The notes: generated by a model from the letters alone, not told the origin. Shown: positions 27,012-37,348, numbered from the stretch's first letter. The stretch is DNA of 56,794 nt from Flavilitoribacter nigricans DSM 23189 = NBRC 102662 (GCF_002646595.1 NZ_PDUD01000059.1:1-56794), one strand, 5' to 3'. Program-made: numbers and translations.

Positions 27012-28403
27012 ATGTTATTTGCAAACTACACCAGGTGGATCTTTCTGTTGGTCGTTTTTGGCATCGGCCCGGTACACGCTCAGAAAGAACCCGCCAATCT
27101 TCAATTCAGTATCATTACTGAAAAGCCCATCATTGCCGTTGATTATACGGTTGACGGCAAGTATCTGATCAGCGGTGGGAGCAACCGCACCGTCGATGTC
27201 TGGGATGCCGAATCCGGCCGGCTGGTCAAGTCATTTGAAGGCCATAAGGACGACGTACTTTGCGTGCGCAACTCACCCGACGGTCGCTTTATCGCCAGTG
27301 GCGGTGTCGACAAAAAAGTAATTATCTGGGAACTCTCTACCGGCCGGGTGATCTCCCGGCTGGCGGGTCACCGGGACTACGTTCGGGACCTTGCTTTCAG
27401 TCCGGATGGTCGTTACCTGTGCAGCGCCAGCTGGGACGGGACCGCCGCCCTCTGGGACGTGGCCACCGGCAACCGGGTGGAAACCCTGGGCAATCACCGG
27501 GATAATGTGACCGCCGTCGGTTTCAACCAGGACGGCACGGAAGTCATTACTGCCTGTGGCGATCACCTGCTGCGGATCTGGGATCTGGAAAAGGCCCAGG
27601 TCATCAAAACGCTGGAAGGACATACCGACGAGATCTGGGATGTCAAATGGAGTAAGAACGGCCGTTTCGCCGCCAGTGGGGGCTGGGACAATAAGGCGCG
27701 CGTCTGGGATATTGAAGCCGGCGAGCAGATCCTGGAATTACCCGGCCACATCACGGATGTATGGTCCGTCGATTTCGATCCGGACGGCCTGGTTCTGGCT
27801 ACTTCCGGAGGGGATAAAACCGTCAAACTCTGGGATCTGGCTACGGGAGAACTGATTCAGAACATTTCCGGGGAACTGCATACTTCCGACGTGGAAGAAG
27901 TCTCCTGCAGTCCGGACGGGCAACATATCGCCAGCGCCAGCCGGGACGGTACCATCCGCGTCTGGAAAATGCCGGACCTGGCCGAACGCATCCGCCTGCT
28001 GACCGACCAGAAACTCAAAGACTGGACGAAAAAGGGAGACCTGGAAAAGACCGAGGAATACGAGGCCCGGATGCAGGAAAAGGACAAGCGCATCAGCCAG
28101 ATGAAGGTGGATTACACCGACAAAATGCTGGCCTACTACGTAGCCAATACACCCTGGGGACTGGACATCCGGCTGGGAGACTACAATGCCGACGAGGAAA
28201 CCTTTACCATTTTTTCTCCCAAACTGGGCGAACTCCAGTTTGAAGTGCCCCTCGATCAGGCGGAGGTATTCAAGGAAAAATTCGATCGGGTCGAATTCAG
28301 GGACCTGGAGCTGAATTTTGTGGACGGCCACGTACAGGTACAGTCGCTGACGGCTTATCTGAAAGGCCTGAATCGCCGGTACCACGTTGCGAGCGGTGAT
28401 TAG
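27012..28403 (+). CDS. Exported WD40 beta-propeller protein, copy 1
   Basis: A 463-residue protein counted from the ATG at 27012; a GTG 69 bp upstream would add a stretch that precedes and spoils the signal peptide MLFANYTRWIFLLVVFGIGPVHAQ. Residues about 35-325 form seven WD40 blades, each ending near an IWD/VWD/LWD block (for example SGGVDKKVIIWEL, SASWDGTAALWDV, SGGWDNKARVWDI). The C-terminal 130 residues are a helical linker plus a small beta/alpha domain (FTIFSPKLGELQFEVPLDQA, FRDLELNFVDGHVQVQSL). The protein is exported, so it should be a periplasmic or surface binding scaffold. A close paralogue follows 128 bp downstream. Confidence 0.9.
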   Translation: MLFANYTRWIFLLVVFGIGPVHAQKEPANLQFSIITEKPIIAVDYTVDGKYLISGGSNRTVDVWDAESGRLVKSFEGHKDDVLCVRNSPDGRFIASGGVDKKVIIWELSTGRVISRLAGHRDYVRDLAFSPDGRYLCSASWDGTAALWDVATGNRVETLGNHRDNVTAVGFNQDGTEVITACGDHLLRIWDLEKAQVIKTLEGHTDEIWDVKWSKNGRFAASGGWDNKARVWDIEAGEQILELPGHITDVWSVDFDPDGLVLATSGGDKTVKLWDLATGELIQNISGELHTSDVEEVSCSPDGQHIASASRDGTIRVWKMPDLAERIRLLTDQKLKDWTKKGDLEKTEEYEARMQEKDKRISQMKVDYTDKMLAYYVANTPWGLDIRLGDYNADEETFTIFSPKLGELQFEVPLDQAEVFKEKFDRVEFRDLELNFVDGHVQVQSLTAYLKGLNRRYHVASGD

Positions 28404-28531
28404 AACCGCCGGCCGGATCGGCCGAAAAAGATCCCGGTACTGACTTTGCAGTGCCGGACTCCCCGCGGAAACCTTATTTTAAATCTAACTCATGGCTAGT
28501 GTGTGTCAGCCGTGTAGCAAATACCCTTATC

Positions 28532-29920
28532 ATGCAACTTTTAAAAGCCAAGCTTTTTCTGCTGTGCTTCTGCCTGATCTATAACCTTTCTTTGGCCCAG
28601 ACCTTTGCGCCTTATCTCGAAAAAAGCATTGTTACGAAATCTCCCGTGATCGCGATCGACTTCTCTGCCGATGGATTTTATCTGGTCAGCGGCGGTGGCA
28701 ACAATACCGTAGATGTCTGGAATCCGAGAACCGGGGAACTGGTTCGTTCCCTCGAAGGACATACCGACGATATCCTATGTATTAAAAATTCCCCGAAAGG
28801 GCGTTTTATCGCCAGCGGAGGTGTCGATAAAAAAGTGATCATCTGGGATGTGGAGACCGGTCGCCGCATTTCCACTTTTACCGGGCACGGCGATTATGTA
28901 CGCGATCTCGCCTTCAGTCCGGACGGCACCAAACTGTGTAGCGCCAGTTGGGACGGCACGGCCATCGTGTGGGACATCAATTCCGGTAAACGCCTGCAGA
29001 TCTTTGCCGGCCACCAGGACAATGTGACCTCGGTGTGTTTCAACAGCGAGGGTACGGAGGTCATGTCCGCCAGCGGCGACCACCTGCTGCGGATCTGGGA
29101 TGTCGAGACCGGCGAAGTAATGCAGACCTTTTCCGGCCATACGGATGAGGTCTGGGATGTAGAGTGGAGCCGCGATGACCGCTTGGCGGCCAGCGGCGCC
29201 TGGGATAACAAAGCCCGCGTCTGGGATGTGGTGGAAGGCGTGGAACTATTCGACCTGCCGGGCCATGTGACGGATGTCTGGTCGGTAGCCTTCGATCCGG
29301 ACGGTACCGTGCTGGCCACCTCGGGCGGAGACCATACCGTGAAGCTGTGGGACCTCGCCACCCAAAGCATGATCATGGACCTGAGCCGCAATGTCCACAA
29401 TTCCGATGTAGAAGAAGTCATCTACAGTCCCGACGGTAGCCGCATCGTCAGCGCCAGTCGTGATGGCTCCATTCGCATCTGGCGATTCCCGGATCTTCCC
29501 GAACGGATCGAGTTACTGGCCAAAAGACGCTTCGATGAGTGGACCCGGAAAGAAGATTTCGAAAGTGCCGCTGAGCACGCCCGCCGCATGAACCAGCGGG
29601 ATAAGTACCGCAAAAATATTCGGGAAGAAGTCGCTGAGACCGTTCTGAAGTACTATACGAATTATGCCTTCTGGGAAGAGGGAATGGTCCTGGGCGAATA
29701 CAATGCCGATAAGAAGTACTTCGCGATCCATTCCCCAAAGCTGGGAGAACTGCAGATCAAGGTGTCCGATAAGCAGGCCGAGGAATTCAAGGAAAATTTT
29801 GATAATATAGATTTCCGCGATCTCGAACTGAAATACGAAGACGGTAAGGTCATTGTCAAGTCGGTTACCGCCTACGTCCGCAATATGCAAAAGAAATACC
29901 ACGCCGAAACGGCCGATTAA
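28532..29920 (+). CDS. Exported WD40 beta-propeller protein, copy 2 (tandem paralogue)
   Basis: A 462-residue protein with start at 28532, chosen because it gives the signal peptide MQLLKAKLFLLCFCLIYNLSLAQ; the frame is open upstream to 28451. It has the same architecture as the preceding gene: seven WD40 blades (GGVDKKVIIWDV, SASWDGTAIVWDI, SGAWDNKARVWDV and others), then a charged helical linker (EFDSAAEH-like region) and the C-terminal module FAIHSPKLGELQIKV, FRDLELKYEDGKVIVKSV. Blades 2-6 align almost residue for residue with copy 1, so this is a tandem duplication that has since diverged, mostly in the linker and signal peptide. The binding partner is unknown. Confidence 0.9.
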   Translation: MQLLKAKLFLLCFCLIYNLSLAQTFAPYLEKSIVTKSPVIAIDFSADGFYLVSGGGNNTVDVWNPRTGELVRSLEGHTDDILCIKNSPKGRFIASGGVDKKVIIWDVETGRRISTFTGHGDYVRDLAFSPDGTKLCSASWDGTAIVWDINSGKRLQIFAGHQDNVTSVCFNSEGTEVMSASGDHLLRIWDVETGEVMQTFSGHTDEVWDVEWSRDDRLAASGAWDNKARVWDVVEGVELFDLPGHVTDVWSVAFDPDGTVLATSGGDHTVKLWDLATQSMIMDLSRNVHNSDVEEVIYSPDGSRIVSASRDGSIRIWRFPDLPERIELLAKRRFDEWTRKEDFESAAEHARRMNQRDKYRKNIREEVAETVLKYYTNYAFWEEGMVLGEYNADKKYFAIHSPKLGELQIKVSDKQAEEFKENFDNIDFRDLELKYEDGKVIVKSVTAYVRNMQKKYHAETAD

Positions 29921-30069
29921 AGAAACGCATGTAGTGTATTAATGATGGGGTATTGGGGGAACTGGATCAGGATGTCAGTGTCCGGGCTCTCAATATTCCC
30001 CTTTCTAACAATGCGTTTTCGGCTATTTTGCCATCCACGCAGTTGCGGCTGCAATAATGTATCGGATCC

Positions 30070-31941
30070 ATGAAATACCTGGCCGTTATCGGCATAATGG
30101 TCGCCATTACCCTGATCGGCGGCGGCGCTGCCAACCGCAGTACTCTGGAAAAAAGCCTGGAAAAGGAAATTCGAAAAGACCTGGATCAATTGCTTCAACA
30201 ATGGGAAGGGTTCAAATCCGTGCAGCAGCAGGACCCGGCTGAAAGGGCGGCTCGCTACCAGCAATTGAAACGCGCCTACAAAACCGTGGAGGGCTTCCTG
30301 GCGATCCTGCTGAACACGGACGAACTGGCCCAGCTCAATAATTCCGTGCACTGGGTGCGCCGGGACGCGATCTACGATGCGCGTTATCCGGAGGCGGGAG
30401 CCCTGCAATTGATCGAAAGATCACTGGGCGGTCCGGTAGATACCATCGGAATTCAGCGCATAGACAGCCTGCTGGCCCGGACGGTTGGTGCCCTGGAAGT
30501 CGGGATCGATCATTGGCCGAAGGACTGGTTATTCTCCCTCTTACTCGACCAGTATCGGCAGTATTTCCTGACCCTGAGCGGTTTTGACCGGCTCGATCCT
30601 ACGGAGGTTATTTCCGATTACCGGGCCGCTCTACGGTCCCATATTCGATATCTGGAGTGGTTCGGTCCGGAAATGACGGATGCTAAAGCCTGGAATCAGG
30701 CTCTGGACCAACTGCGGGATCTGTACGCTGCTCTGGAAGGCACCGAATTTGACCAATTGGACCGGGCCGCGCTGTTGCGGGATACCTTACAGCCGGTCTG
30801 GACAAGCCTGCAACAACTGGCCCTGCAACGGTTTGGGGCCGAGATCCCGGCCTGGACCCGAACGCTGAATTGGAAAGGAGCTTCGCCCTTTGCGGAAAAC
30901 TGGCTCAACCGCCAAGAATTTTTGTCCGACATGCCCGCGGGAGTGGAACTGAAAGATCTGGAAGGCCTGGGGGAATTGTTGTTCTACGATCCCATCCTGT
31001 CGGGCAACAACAAACGGACCTGTGCCTCCTGCCACAAACCGCAAAAGGCCTTTTCGGACGGACGTTCAACCAGCCGGGGTTTTGACTTCTCGGCCGGGCT
31101 GGAACGCAATGCACCTTCGCTGATCAACAGTGTATTCAACCGATATTACAAATACGACAACAGCCTGGCCAGTATCCAGGAGCAGATCCTTTCGGTGGTA
31201 TACCATCCCCAGGAATTTCGGACCTCCATGGCGGAGATCCTGGCAAAACTTAATACTTCCGAAAGCTACCGGGCGCTGTTTGCCGACTGTTTCTCCACGG
31301 CTGGGGGTATTGATTCCAATCAGGTCGTCACAGCGCTGACCGCCTACAACGGAAGCCTGGTGAGCTTTGGTTCCCCCTTAGATCACTATTTCCGGGACCG
31401 GGACACTACCCTTAATCCCAAAGCCGTGGCCGGGTATAATCTTTTTATGGGGAAAGCCATGTGCGGCAGTTGCCATTTCGCACCGCTTTTCTCGGGCTTA
31501 CAGCCACCCTTTTTCCGCCGGCAGGAGTACCATTCCCACGGCATCCACCTGGGGGTGAAATGGGCTGATCTCCGGGACGGTGATCCCGGGCTGGAAGCAC
31601 ACCCGCCCTTTGCGGCGCTGGCTCAGGATTACCGATACTACTACAAAACGCCAAGCCTGCGTAATCTGGCTGCTACCGCCCCCTATATGCACAACGGATT
31701 GTTTAACGACATCCGGGAAACCCTCGCGTACCTTTTTGATCCAAGTCGCCCGCATGCCGCCAATGCTGATTTCCCCCCGGGCGCTCTGAACCTAAGTAAT
31801 GACGAACAGGAGGCCATCGCCGCCTTTTTGGAAAGTCTGAACGACCGGGAAGTACTCCGGGCCTATTCGGAGGATATTCTCCTGCCGGAAACGGACGGTA
31901 CCCTGGCGCCAGCTCAAAGAAAAGCGGCCGGTGTCTACTAG
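30070..31941 (+). CDS. Di-haem cytochrome c peroxidase / MauG-family protein with N-terminal helical domain
   Basis: A 623-residue exported di-haem protein. Two c-type haem motifs are visible, CASCH at 318-322 and CGSCH at 465-469, in the order and spacing of the CcpA/MauG family (ELLFYDPILSGNNKRTCASC, LERNAPSLINSVFN, TPSLRNLAATAPYMHNG). The N-terminal signal is about residues 1-20. The first 290 residues after it are a helical extension not found in short peroxidases but usual in Bacteroidota members, resembling an imelysin-like bundle. The protein should reduce peroxide or oxidise a periplasmic partner. It follows the WD40 pair by 149 bp and precedes an exported unknown by 37 bp, so it could be co-transcribed with the latter. 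Confidence 0.92.
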   Translation: MKYLAVIGIMVAITLIGGGAANRSTLEKSLEKEIRKDLDQLLQQWEGFKSVQQQDPAERAARYQQLKRAYKTVEGFLAILLNTDELAQLNNSVHWVRRDAIYDARYPEAGALQLIERSLGGPVDTIGIQRIDSLLARTVGALEVGIDHWPKDWLFSLLLDQYRQYFLTLSGFDRLDPTEVISDYRAALRSHIRYLEWFGPEMTDAKAWNQALDQLRDLYAALEGTEFDQLDRAALLRDTLQPVWTSLQQLALQRFGAEIPAWTRTLNWKGASPFAENWLNRQEFLSDMPAGVELKDLEGLGELLFYDPILSGNNKRTCASCHKPQKAFSDGRSTSRGFDFSAGLERNAPSLINSVFNRYYKYDNSLASIQEQILSVVYHPQEFRTSMAEILAKLNTSESYRALFADCFSTAGGIDSNQVVTALTAYNGSLVSFGSPLDHYFRDRDTTLNPKAVAGYNLFMGKAMCGSCHFAPLFSGLQPPFFRRQEYHSHGIHLGVKWADLRDGDPGLEAHPPFAALAQDYRYYYKTPSLRNLAATAPYMHNGLFNDIRETLAYLFDPSRPHAANADFPPGALNLSNDEQEAIAAFLESLNDREVLRAYSEDILLPETDGTLAPAQRKAAGVY

Positions 31942-31978
31942 ATCCAAATTTGATTAACTACACTAAATCTTTTTTACA

Positions 31979-33082
31979 ATGTCGCGTAGAAATACCTTTA
32001 TGCTAATCCTCACGATGCTTGCTCTGGCATTTTCCTCAACCGCGCCGGCCCAGTCCGGTGGTTCCAGCAATATCCCCAACCTGCGGGAACTGCCCGTTAC
32101 CCTTTCCTGGGATGACAGCGGTATCCGGATCGTGGCGAAAACTTCCAATCCCCGCTCCGGTAACATCCTGAGTCTCGTACCTTCCCGCTTTCTGGAACAG
32201 ATCGGGAATGACCTGATCCGGGTAACGCCCGGCAGCGGTCAGGCACCGGTGATCATCGACCTGACCGATTATTTTCGCGGAACCAGCGGCGCCACTGCCG
32301 ATGCGACCAATATGATCGATAATACCGTACCCCAGGTCACGATCGAAATGCCGAAACTTACCTTGTCCAGCTACAACGAGCCGAATAGTTTTCTGGTGGA
32401 GATCCAGAACTACTCGAATCGGGAAAAGGGCCTCAGTCAGACCTTTTTGTTCCGCGGACTGGACATCTTTTACGTTAATTCCAGCGAATGCGTAAAACGT
32501 TCTTCGGAATCCAACCGCATCATACTGGATGTCAGTAAGTGCGAAACGGTGAAGTATCTGGTGATCGAAGGCGGCCTGCTCAATCTGGCCGATGTGGATG
32601 AGAAGATCCCGGCACTTTGCGAAAAATACAATGACCGCTACTATACGCCCGGACAGACCAAGGCTTTCCTCTGTGTGGAAGAATGTATGAGCGAGGGAGC
32701 CGGCGCTTACGAGCACCTGAAGCACGTACGGGAACTGATTACCAAGTACAACATTACCGATTACGAAGACGCTCCGCTGTCTTACATCGGGGATGTCATT
32801 CTGACCCGGAAAGGGGTGGGGCTGAATTTAAAAAAGAAGCAGGATGCCAAACTATTCAAGAAAAAAGAAGACGAATTTGCGGCTGACCATGCCTATAAAT
32901 TCTTTCCCTGGTACGAATTCATTAACCTGAATTTTGACAAATATGAAGACGATCAAAAATTGATCATCTCCGATCCCAATAACAACAATTATCTCTATGA
33001 TTCCCGGGTCTACTTCTCTAATGTGGAGTTGATCCAGTTTTTTTCCGAGCTGAAGGACCTGATCTCCGATCGGGTAAAATGA
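31979..33082 (+). CDS. Exported protein of unknown function downstream of the peroxidase
   Basis: A 367-residue protein that I do not recognise. Signal peptide about residues 1-25 (ending STAPAQ). The first 190 residues look beta-rich (ELPVTLSWDDSGIRIVAKTS, SLVPSRFLEQIGNDLIRVTP). The middle contains five cysteines in pairs (SSECVK, SKCETV, ALCEKY, LCVEEC). The last third is charged and helical with lysine-rich segments (LNLKKKQDAKLFKKKEDEFA). No lipobox and no type IX tail. Its close spacing to the di-haem peroxidase suggests joint expression. Confidence 0.78.
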   Translation: MSRRNTFMLILTMLALAFSSTAPAQSGGSSNIPNLRELPVTLSWDDSGIRIVAKTSNPRSGNILSLVPSRFLEQIGNDLIRVTPGSGQAPVIIDLTDYFRGTSGATADATNMIDNTVPQVTIEMPKLTLSSYNEPNSFLVEIQNYSNREKGLSQTFLFRGLDIFYVNSSECVKRSSESNRIILDVSKCETVKYLVIEGGLLNLADVDEKIPALCEKYNDRYYTPGQTKAFLCVEECMSEGAGAYEHLKHVRELITKYNITDYEDAPLSYIGDVILTRKGVGLNLKKKQDAKLFKKKEDEFAADHAYKFFPWYEFINLNFDKYEDDQKLIISDPNNNNYLYDSRVYFSNVELIQFFSELKDLISDRVK

Positions 33083-33376
33083 TCCGCAGCATTTCAGCAC
33101 CTTGGCAAAAGGCGTTGATCCGAAATTGCGACCGGATTACCGATGCTTTTCCGGGGTGCAATGGCTGGGCCGACCCAAAAGGTAACCTGGCCAGGCGGAC
33201 CGGTCCCAACGCTTAACTTTTTTTGATAAAGCTGTAATCAAAGTCTTGGGCTGAAAGAAGCTTGTTAGACTTTAAAGAAGCCTGTCCCTACGGACAGCTT
33301 GCGTGTAGAGGTTTGAGTAGAGTCCCAAAATAGCTGGATCGGCATCAGCCCTTTCCGGGACTCTACCATCTCTCTT

Positions 33377-34594
33377 TTACAAAAAAGTATTGATCCGTTC
33401 GATCCCTTCCGTAAGGGCCCGGACGTGATGGTAGGTACTGTGACCGGAACCCACCTTATCTTCACTGCGCACGGGCACCTGTTCCCGGTTGACTTTCCGG
33501 TGCCACGTTCCGCCATCTTTATCCCTGATGGCCCTTTCAATAAAGTCCCAGGATCGTTGGGCTGCAAGGAACATTTCAGCCTCCTGTCTGATCTGGAAAG
33601 CGTTGAGCAAACCTACGACGGCCTCTGACTGCACCCATGCGTATTTGCCGTGATCAGTGTATTGTCCGGGCACTCTTTCGTAAAAAAAGCCACCGTCATT
33701 ATCGACACCTTCAGCCCGGCAGGCCCGGGTCATTGCTACCGCAATTTCTCGGCATTGGTTTAGCAAGCTAGCATCTCCCAGTACCGTCGCCGTATCGGTC
33801 AGCAGCCAGCTCACTGCCAGATCGTGCCCAAACGAGATCGTGGTGGAAATATTGGTCCAGTCTGCATCAAAATGTAACCGGAGATGCCAACTCTGCGGAT
33901 CGATAAACTGATCGATAAAACAGCGGATCAGCGCCCGCAGGGCATCCCGTACGGAAGGATCGGGATAAACGCGATAGAGATTCGTGTAGGCCTGCAGCAG
34001 GTGCAGGTGGGTGTGCAGGGTTTTCACTGCATTTTCTTTAGCATCCAGTCTCATCCATTCCCGAGAAAGGGCTTCCAGGTAACCACTCTTTTCCTTATCG
34101 AAACTGTAACGTTCCAGCAGAAAAAAGATCTCCTGCGCCAGGCGGAGTGTTTCCCGATTACCCGAAAGCCGATAATACTCGGAAAAAGCATAAATGGAAA
34201 AAGCTTGGGAGTCAACCTGTTTTTGGGTCCGGATGGGTGCTCCCCGGAAATCGAGTTCCCGGAAAACCCCTCCTTCGACATCATCGATAAAATGCGCCTG
34301 GATGTAGTACCAGGCCCGGTCGGCCAGACTCCGGTAGACGGGGGACTGGCAGGTACGGCCGGCGATCGAGAAGGCCCAGAGGAGCCCGGTATTCAGGAGA
34401 ACGCCTTTATTTGCAGTCGGGTGAATACGATTGTGGCCGTCTATGCGGCCGTAAAAGCCGCCGTGCTGCTCGTCGGTCAGGTTACCGGCCCACCAGTGCA
34501 GCAAATGATCTAGTTCCTGCTCCAGCGCATTTTTCAGGCGAAGGGCCGGTTGTTGCAGCTGCGCCCTTAATGCTTTATTGATCGTAGTCTGCAT
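33377..34594 (-). CDS. AGE-family epimerase, probable cellobiose 2-epimerase
   Basis: A 405-residue cytoplasmic (alpha/alpha)6-barrel enzyme. The block EQHGGFYGRIDGHNRIHPTA followed by NKGVLLNTGLLWAFS is characteristic of cellobiose 2-epimerases (reversible Glc to Man at the reducing end of beta-1,4 disaccharides), and the distal histidines are in ISFGHDLAVSWLL and STYHHVRALTEGIERI. A close AGE relative acting on N-acetylglucosamine or mannose cannot be excluded. No signal peptide. The gene is divergent from an exported clan-A glycosidase at 34931, which fits a role in processing imported beta-mannan or cellulose-type oligosaccharides; this is inference. Confidence 0.85.
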   Translation of the reverse strand: MQTTINKALRAQLQQPALRLKNALEQELDHLLHWWAGNLTDEQHGGFYGRIDGHNRIHPTANKGVLLNTGLLWAFSIAGRTCQSPVYRSLADRAWYYIQAHFIDDVEGGVFRELDFRGAPIRTQKQVDSQAFSIYAFSEYYRLSGNRETLRLAQEIFFLLERYSFDKEKSGYLEALSREWMRLDAKENAVKTLHTHLHLLQAYTNLYRVYPDPSVRDALRALIRCFIDQFIDPQSWHLRLHFDADWTNISTTISFGHDLAVSWLLTDTATVLGDASLLNQCREIAVAMTRACRAEGVDNDGGFFYERVPGQYTDHGKYAWVQSEAVVGLLNAFQIRQEAEMFLAAQRSWDFIERAIRDKDGGTWHRKVNREQVPVRSEDKVGSGHSTYHHVRALTEGIERINTFL

Positions 34595-34930
34595 AGGTTG
34601 TGCAGTTTGGGATTTCAGGGCTGCGGCCCGATGAGCGCCGGATCACACCGGTCGCTTTCATGCGCAATTTTCCCGATGGGATGAAGCATTCCGTCATCCG
34701 CATTTTCTACCCTTAAAGGTCTGGATTGAAGGCGCAGTGCAGGGTGGGGGAAAGCTGCAAAATTGGGGGGTATTTGCAACAAAAGGCAGTTTACGCCTGG
34801 TGTGAGTGGGCTATTGTTACCATTTCCCCCGCATTTTGTTAAATCCGGCCAGTGAATCGCAGAGGTTGGCTATTTACCTTTATTTTGGAAAAGGGCCACG
34901 CTCTACTGATCACCGCAAAACGATTATCGA
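34595..34930. other. Divergent promoter region between the epimerase and the DUF5060 glycosidase
   Basis: About 340 bases between divergently transcribed genes. A TACCTTTA box (7 of 8 bases of the -7 consensus) lies near 34876, upstream of the + strand gene. No open frame of interest and no clear operator palindrome was found. Confidence 0.45.
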
Positions 34931-37348
34931 ATGCCTAAATATCTACACGCCACCCTGCTGTTTTTTGTGCCTATCTTGCTCCACGCTCAATTGCCCGTAG
35001 TAAAATCCATGGAGGCTGTGCATACGACCGTAGCTCAATACGAGAAATTCGAACTGAACATCGATCTGGAAGGAACCTTCGTCAATCCCTATGATTACGA
35101 AGAGATCGAAGTGCATGCCATATTCACGGCACCGGACGGAGAGACTTTCCAGGTTGATGGCTTTTACATGGAGGAGTTCAGCCTGGATACCGGTACGGGC
35201 AACGTTCAGTTTAGCGGAACGGGGCGCTTTAAGATCCGCTTTGCACCTCCCCGGCCGGGCACCTGGCAGTACGCCGTACGGATCACCAACGCGGCCGGGA
35301 GTACCACGCCGGAACCCGCCGGCTTCACCTGCACCGGCAGCGAACACCGGGGCTTCGTGCGGAACAATCAGACCAATTATCTGCATTTCGACAATGGCGA
35401 GCAGTTCATTCCGGTAGGTGAGAATATGGCCTGGCAGAATGGCAATGCGGTACTTGATTACACCCAATGGCTGAATGCACTGAGCGCTAACGGCGGTAAT
35501 TTCATTCGCCTGTGGCAGGCGCACTGGGGACTGGGTATCGAATGGAAGAATGGCTGGAATGGCTTTGCCGGACTGCGGCGCTACAAGGAACTCAATATGG
35601 CCTACCAAGACTGGTTATTCGATTTCTGTGCGGAACTGGACATTTTCATCATGTTGTGCATTCAACACCACGGCCAGGTCTCTTCCCAGGTGAATCCCAA
35701 CTGGAGTGATAGTCCCTACAATATGATCAACGGCGGCACCTGCCAGAATACCTGGGACTTCTTTACGGATGAGACGGCCCGGGCTCATACCCGCAACCGC
35801 CTGCGCTACATCGTGGCCCGCTGGGGATACGCCCGCTCGATCATGGCCTGGGAACTCTTCAACGAAGTGGGCTGGACCGATAATTATCAGCAGAACCAGG
35901 GCCGTATTGCCGACTGGCACGCGGAAATGGCGGCCTACCTGAAATCAATCGATCCCTATCAGCACCTGGTCACGACCAGCTTTGCCGATGAAGCGCAGGA
36001 TCCCATGGTTTGGGCCAATCCGGATATTGACCTGACCCAGACCCATTACTACCTGAATACGACCAATCTGCAAAAGGCCCTGGTGAACGGCATTACCAGC
36101 TACCTCTACGAATTCGGAAAACCAACCCTGACGGGGGAGTTTGGGCTGGGAGGCAACAGCAGCCTGGCCAATACCGATCCGGACGGTATCCATATCCACA
36201 ATGCGATGTGGGCGACCTTGTTCGGCGGCGGTCTGGGCACGGGCATGAGCTGGTGGTGGGATAATTACATCCATCCGCGGGATCTGTACTACCACTTCGC
36301 ACCGATGTCCAATGTGGCGAATACCGTACCCTTCCTGGAGCAAGACCTGCGACCGGCCACAGCTTTTGTTACCGGCGTGAGCGGTGATCTGCTGCTTACG
36401 CCCACGCTTGGCTGGTCGGGCATCGGGACGGATACCATCACCATTGACGAGAACGGTGGTACCTCCCCGGCCGGGGCTGACCTGGGGATCTATCTGTACG
36501 GATCCCAGTGGAATACCGGTTTTCGCAGTCCACCCACATTTGTAGCTGATTTTCCGGAAGACGGAGCTTTTACCGTCACCACCAATGCGGATGCGGGTAC
36601 GAACCCCCGGATCGCCATAACGGTCAACGGTACCAAAGTGCTGGATCAGGCAGCGGGAACCCGCCAGAATTTCACCGTACCGATCAGTGCCGGACCCAAT
36701 ATCATCACTGTGGACAATACCGGAACGGACTGGATCACCATCGCTTCCTATGCCTTTTCCGGCCTGGGCTCCCGGGTGGACGCCTATGCGCTCCGTTCCG
36801 ACAGGGCAAGCGTGGCGGCGGGCTGGGTGCTCAACAAAGATTATAACCACCTGTCGGTACAGGAGCAGGGGGCTCCCGATCCGGCCGTCGGCGGCACACT
36901 AAAAATAAGCGACTTCACGGATGGTGGCTATACCGTTACCTGGTACGATTGCCTTTCCGGGGAACAACTGAGCTCAGAGACGGTCTTTGCCCAAAACGGT
37001 ACACTGGAGATCCCGGTACCGCCGCTGTACTGGGATCTGGCCTTTTTGGTGGAAAGCAATCCGGTGGCTACCCGGGAACCGAAAGCGGCGCTGGCCTTTC
37101 AGGTTTACCCCAATCCCGTATCAGCCGGGGATGCGCTGCAGGTCCGTTTACCGGAAGCTGGGGTAGGGGAGCAGGTTCGCCTGTCGCTGTACGATGCGGC
37201 CGGAAAACCTGTGTTTAATAAGGTCCGTTTCGGAGAGCCGGATCAACTGCAGGTGGAATTGCCCGGCGATCTCCCCGTCGGCATGTATTGGTTACAACTG
37301 GAACAGGCCGGAAAAAGGGGAAGTCGGCCGATAGTGGTTGGAGAGTGA
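34931..37348 (+). CDS. Secreted clan GH-A glycosidase with DUF5060 domain and type IX sorting tail
   Basis: An 805-residue secreted protein. Signal peptide about 1-19 (ending LLHAQ). Residues about 30-135 form a DUF5060-type beta domain (EIEVHAIFTAPDGETFQVDG, RPGTWQYAVRITN). The catalytic barrel is about 150-480, with a putative acid/base Glu312 in MAWELFNEVGW and nucleophile Glu403 in TLTGEFGLGG, the clan GH-A arrangement. Then comes a beta-sandwich carbohydrate-binding-like region (about 530-620) and a C-terminal type IX sorting domain (about 720-805, VYPNPVSAGD to GMYWLQLE). The substrate is unknown; DUF5060 glycosidases act on various plant and algal polysaccharides. A sulfatase gene follows after 101 bp. 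Confidence 0.88.
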   Translation: MPKYLHATLLFFVPILLHAQLPVVKSMEAVHTTVAQYEKFELNIDLEGTFVNPYDYEEIEVHAIFTAPDGETFQVDGFYMEEFSLDTGTGNVQFSGTGRFKIRFAPPRPGTWQYAVRITNAAGSTTPEPAGFTCTGSEHRGFVRNNQTNYLHFDNGEQFIPVGENMAWQNGNAVLDYTQWLNALSANGGNFIRLWQAHWGLGIEWKNGWNGFAGLRRYKELNMAYQDWLFDFCAELDIFIMLCIQHHGQVSSQVNPNWSDSPYNMINGGTCQNTWDFFTDETARAHTRNRLRYIVARWGYARSIMAWELFNEVGWTDNYQQNQGRIADWHAEMAAYLKSIDPYQHLVTTSFADEAQDPMVWANPDIDLTQTHYYLNTTNLQKALVNGITSYLYEFGKPTLTGEFGLGGNSSLANTDPDGIHIHNAMWATLFGGGLGTGMSWWWDNYIHPRDLYYHFAPMSNVANTVPFLEQDLRPATAFVTGVSGDLLLTPTLGWSGIGTDTITIDENGGTSPAGADLGIYLYGSQWNTGFRSPPTFVADFPEDGAFTVTTNADAGTNPRIAITVNGTKVLDQAAGTRQNFTVPISAGPNIITVDNTGTDWITIASYAFSGLGSRVDAYALRSDRASVAAGWVLNKDYNHLSVQEQGAPDPAVGGTLKISDFTDGGYTVTWYDCLSGEQLSSETVFAQNGTLEIPVPPLYWDLAFLVESNPVATREPKAALAFQVYPNPVSAGDALQVRLPEAGVGEQVRLSLYDAAGKPVFNKVRFGEPDQLQVELPGDLPVGMYWLQLEQAGKRGSRPIVVGE

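Noticed and set aside
28410-28424. cggccg-gat-cggccg hairpin after the first WD40 gene as a terminator
   Set aside because: It is followed by A residues rather than a T-run on the + strand, and no minus-strand gene ends there.
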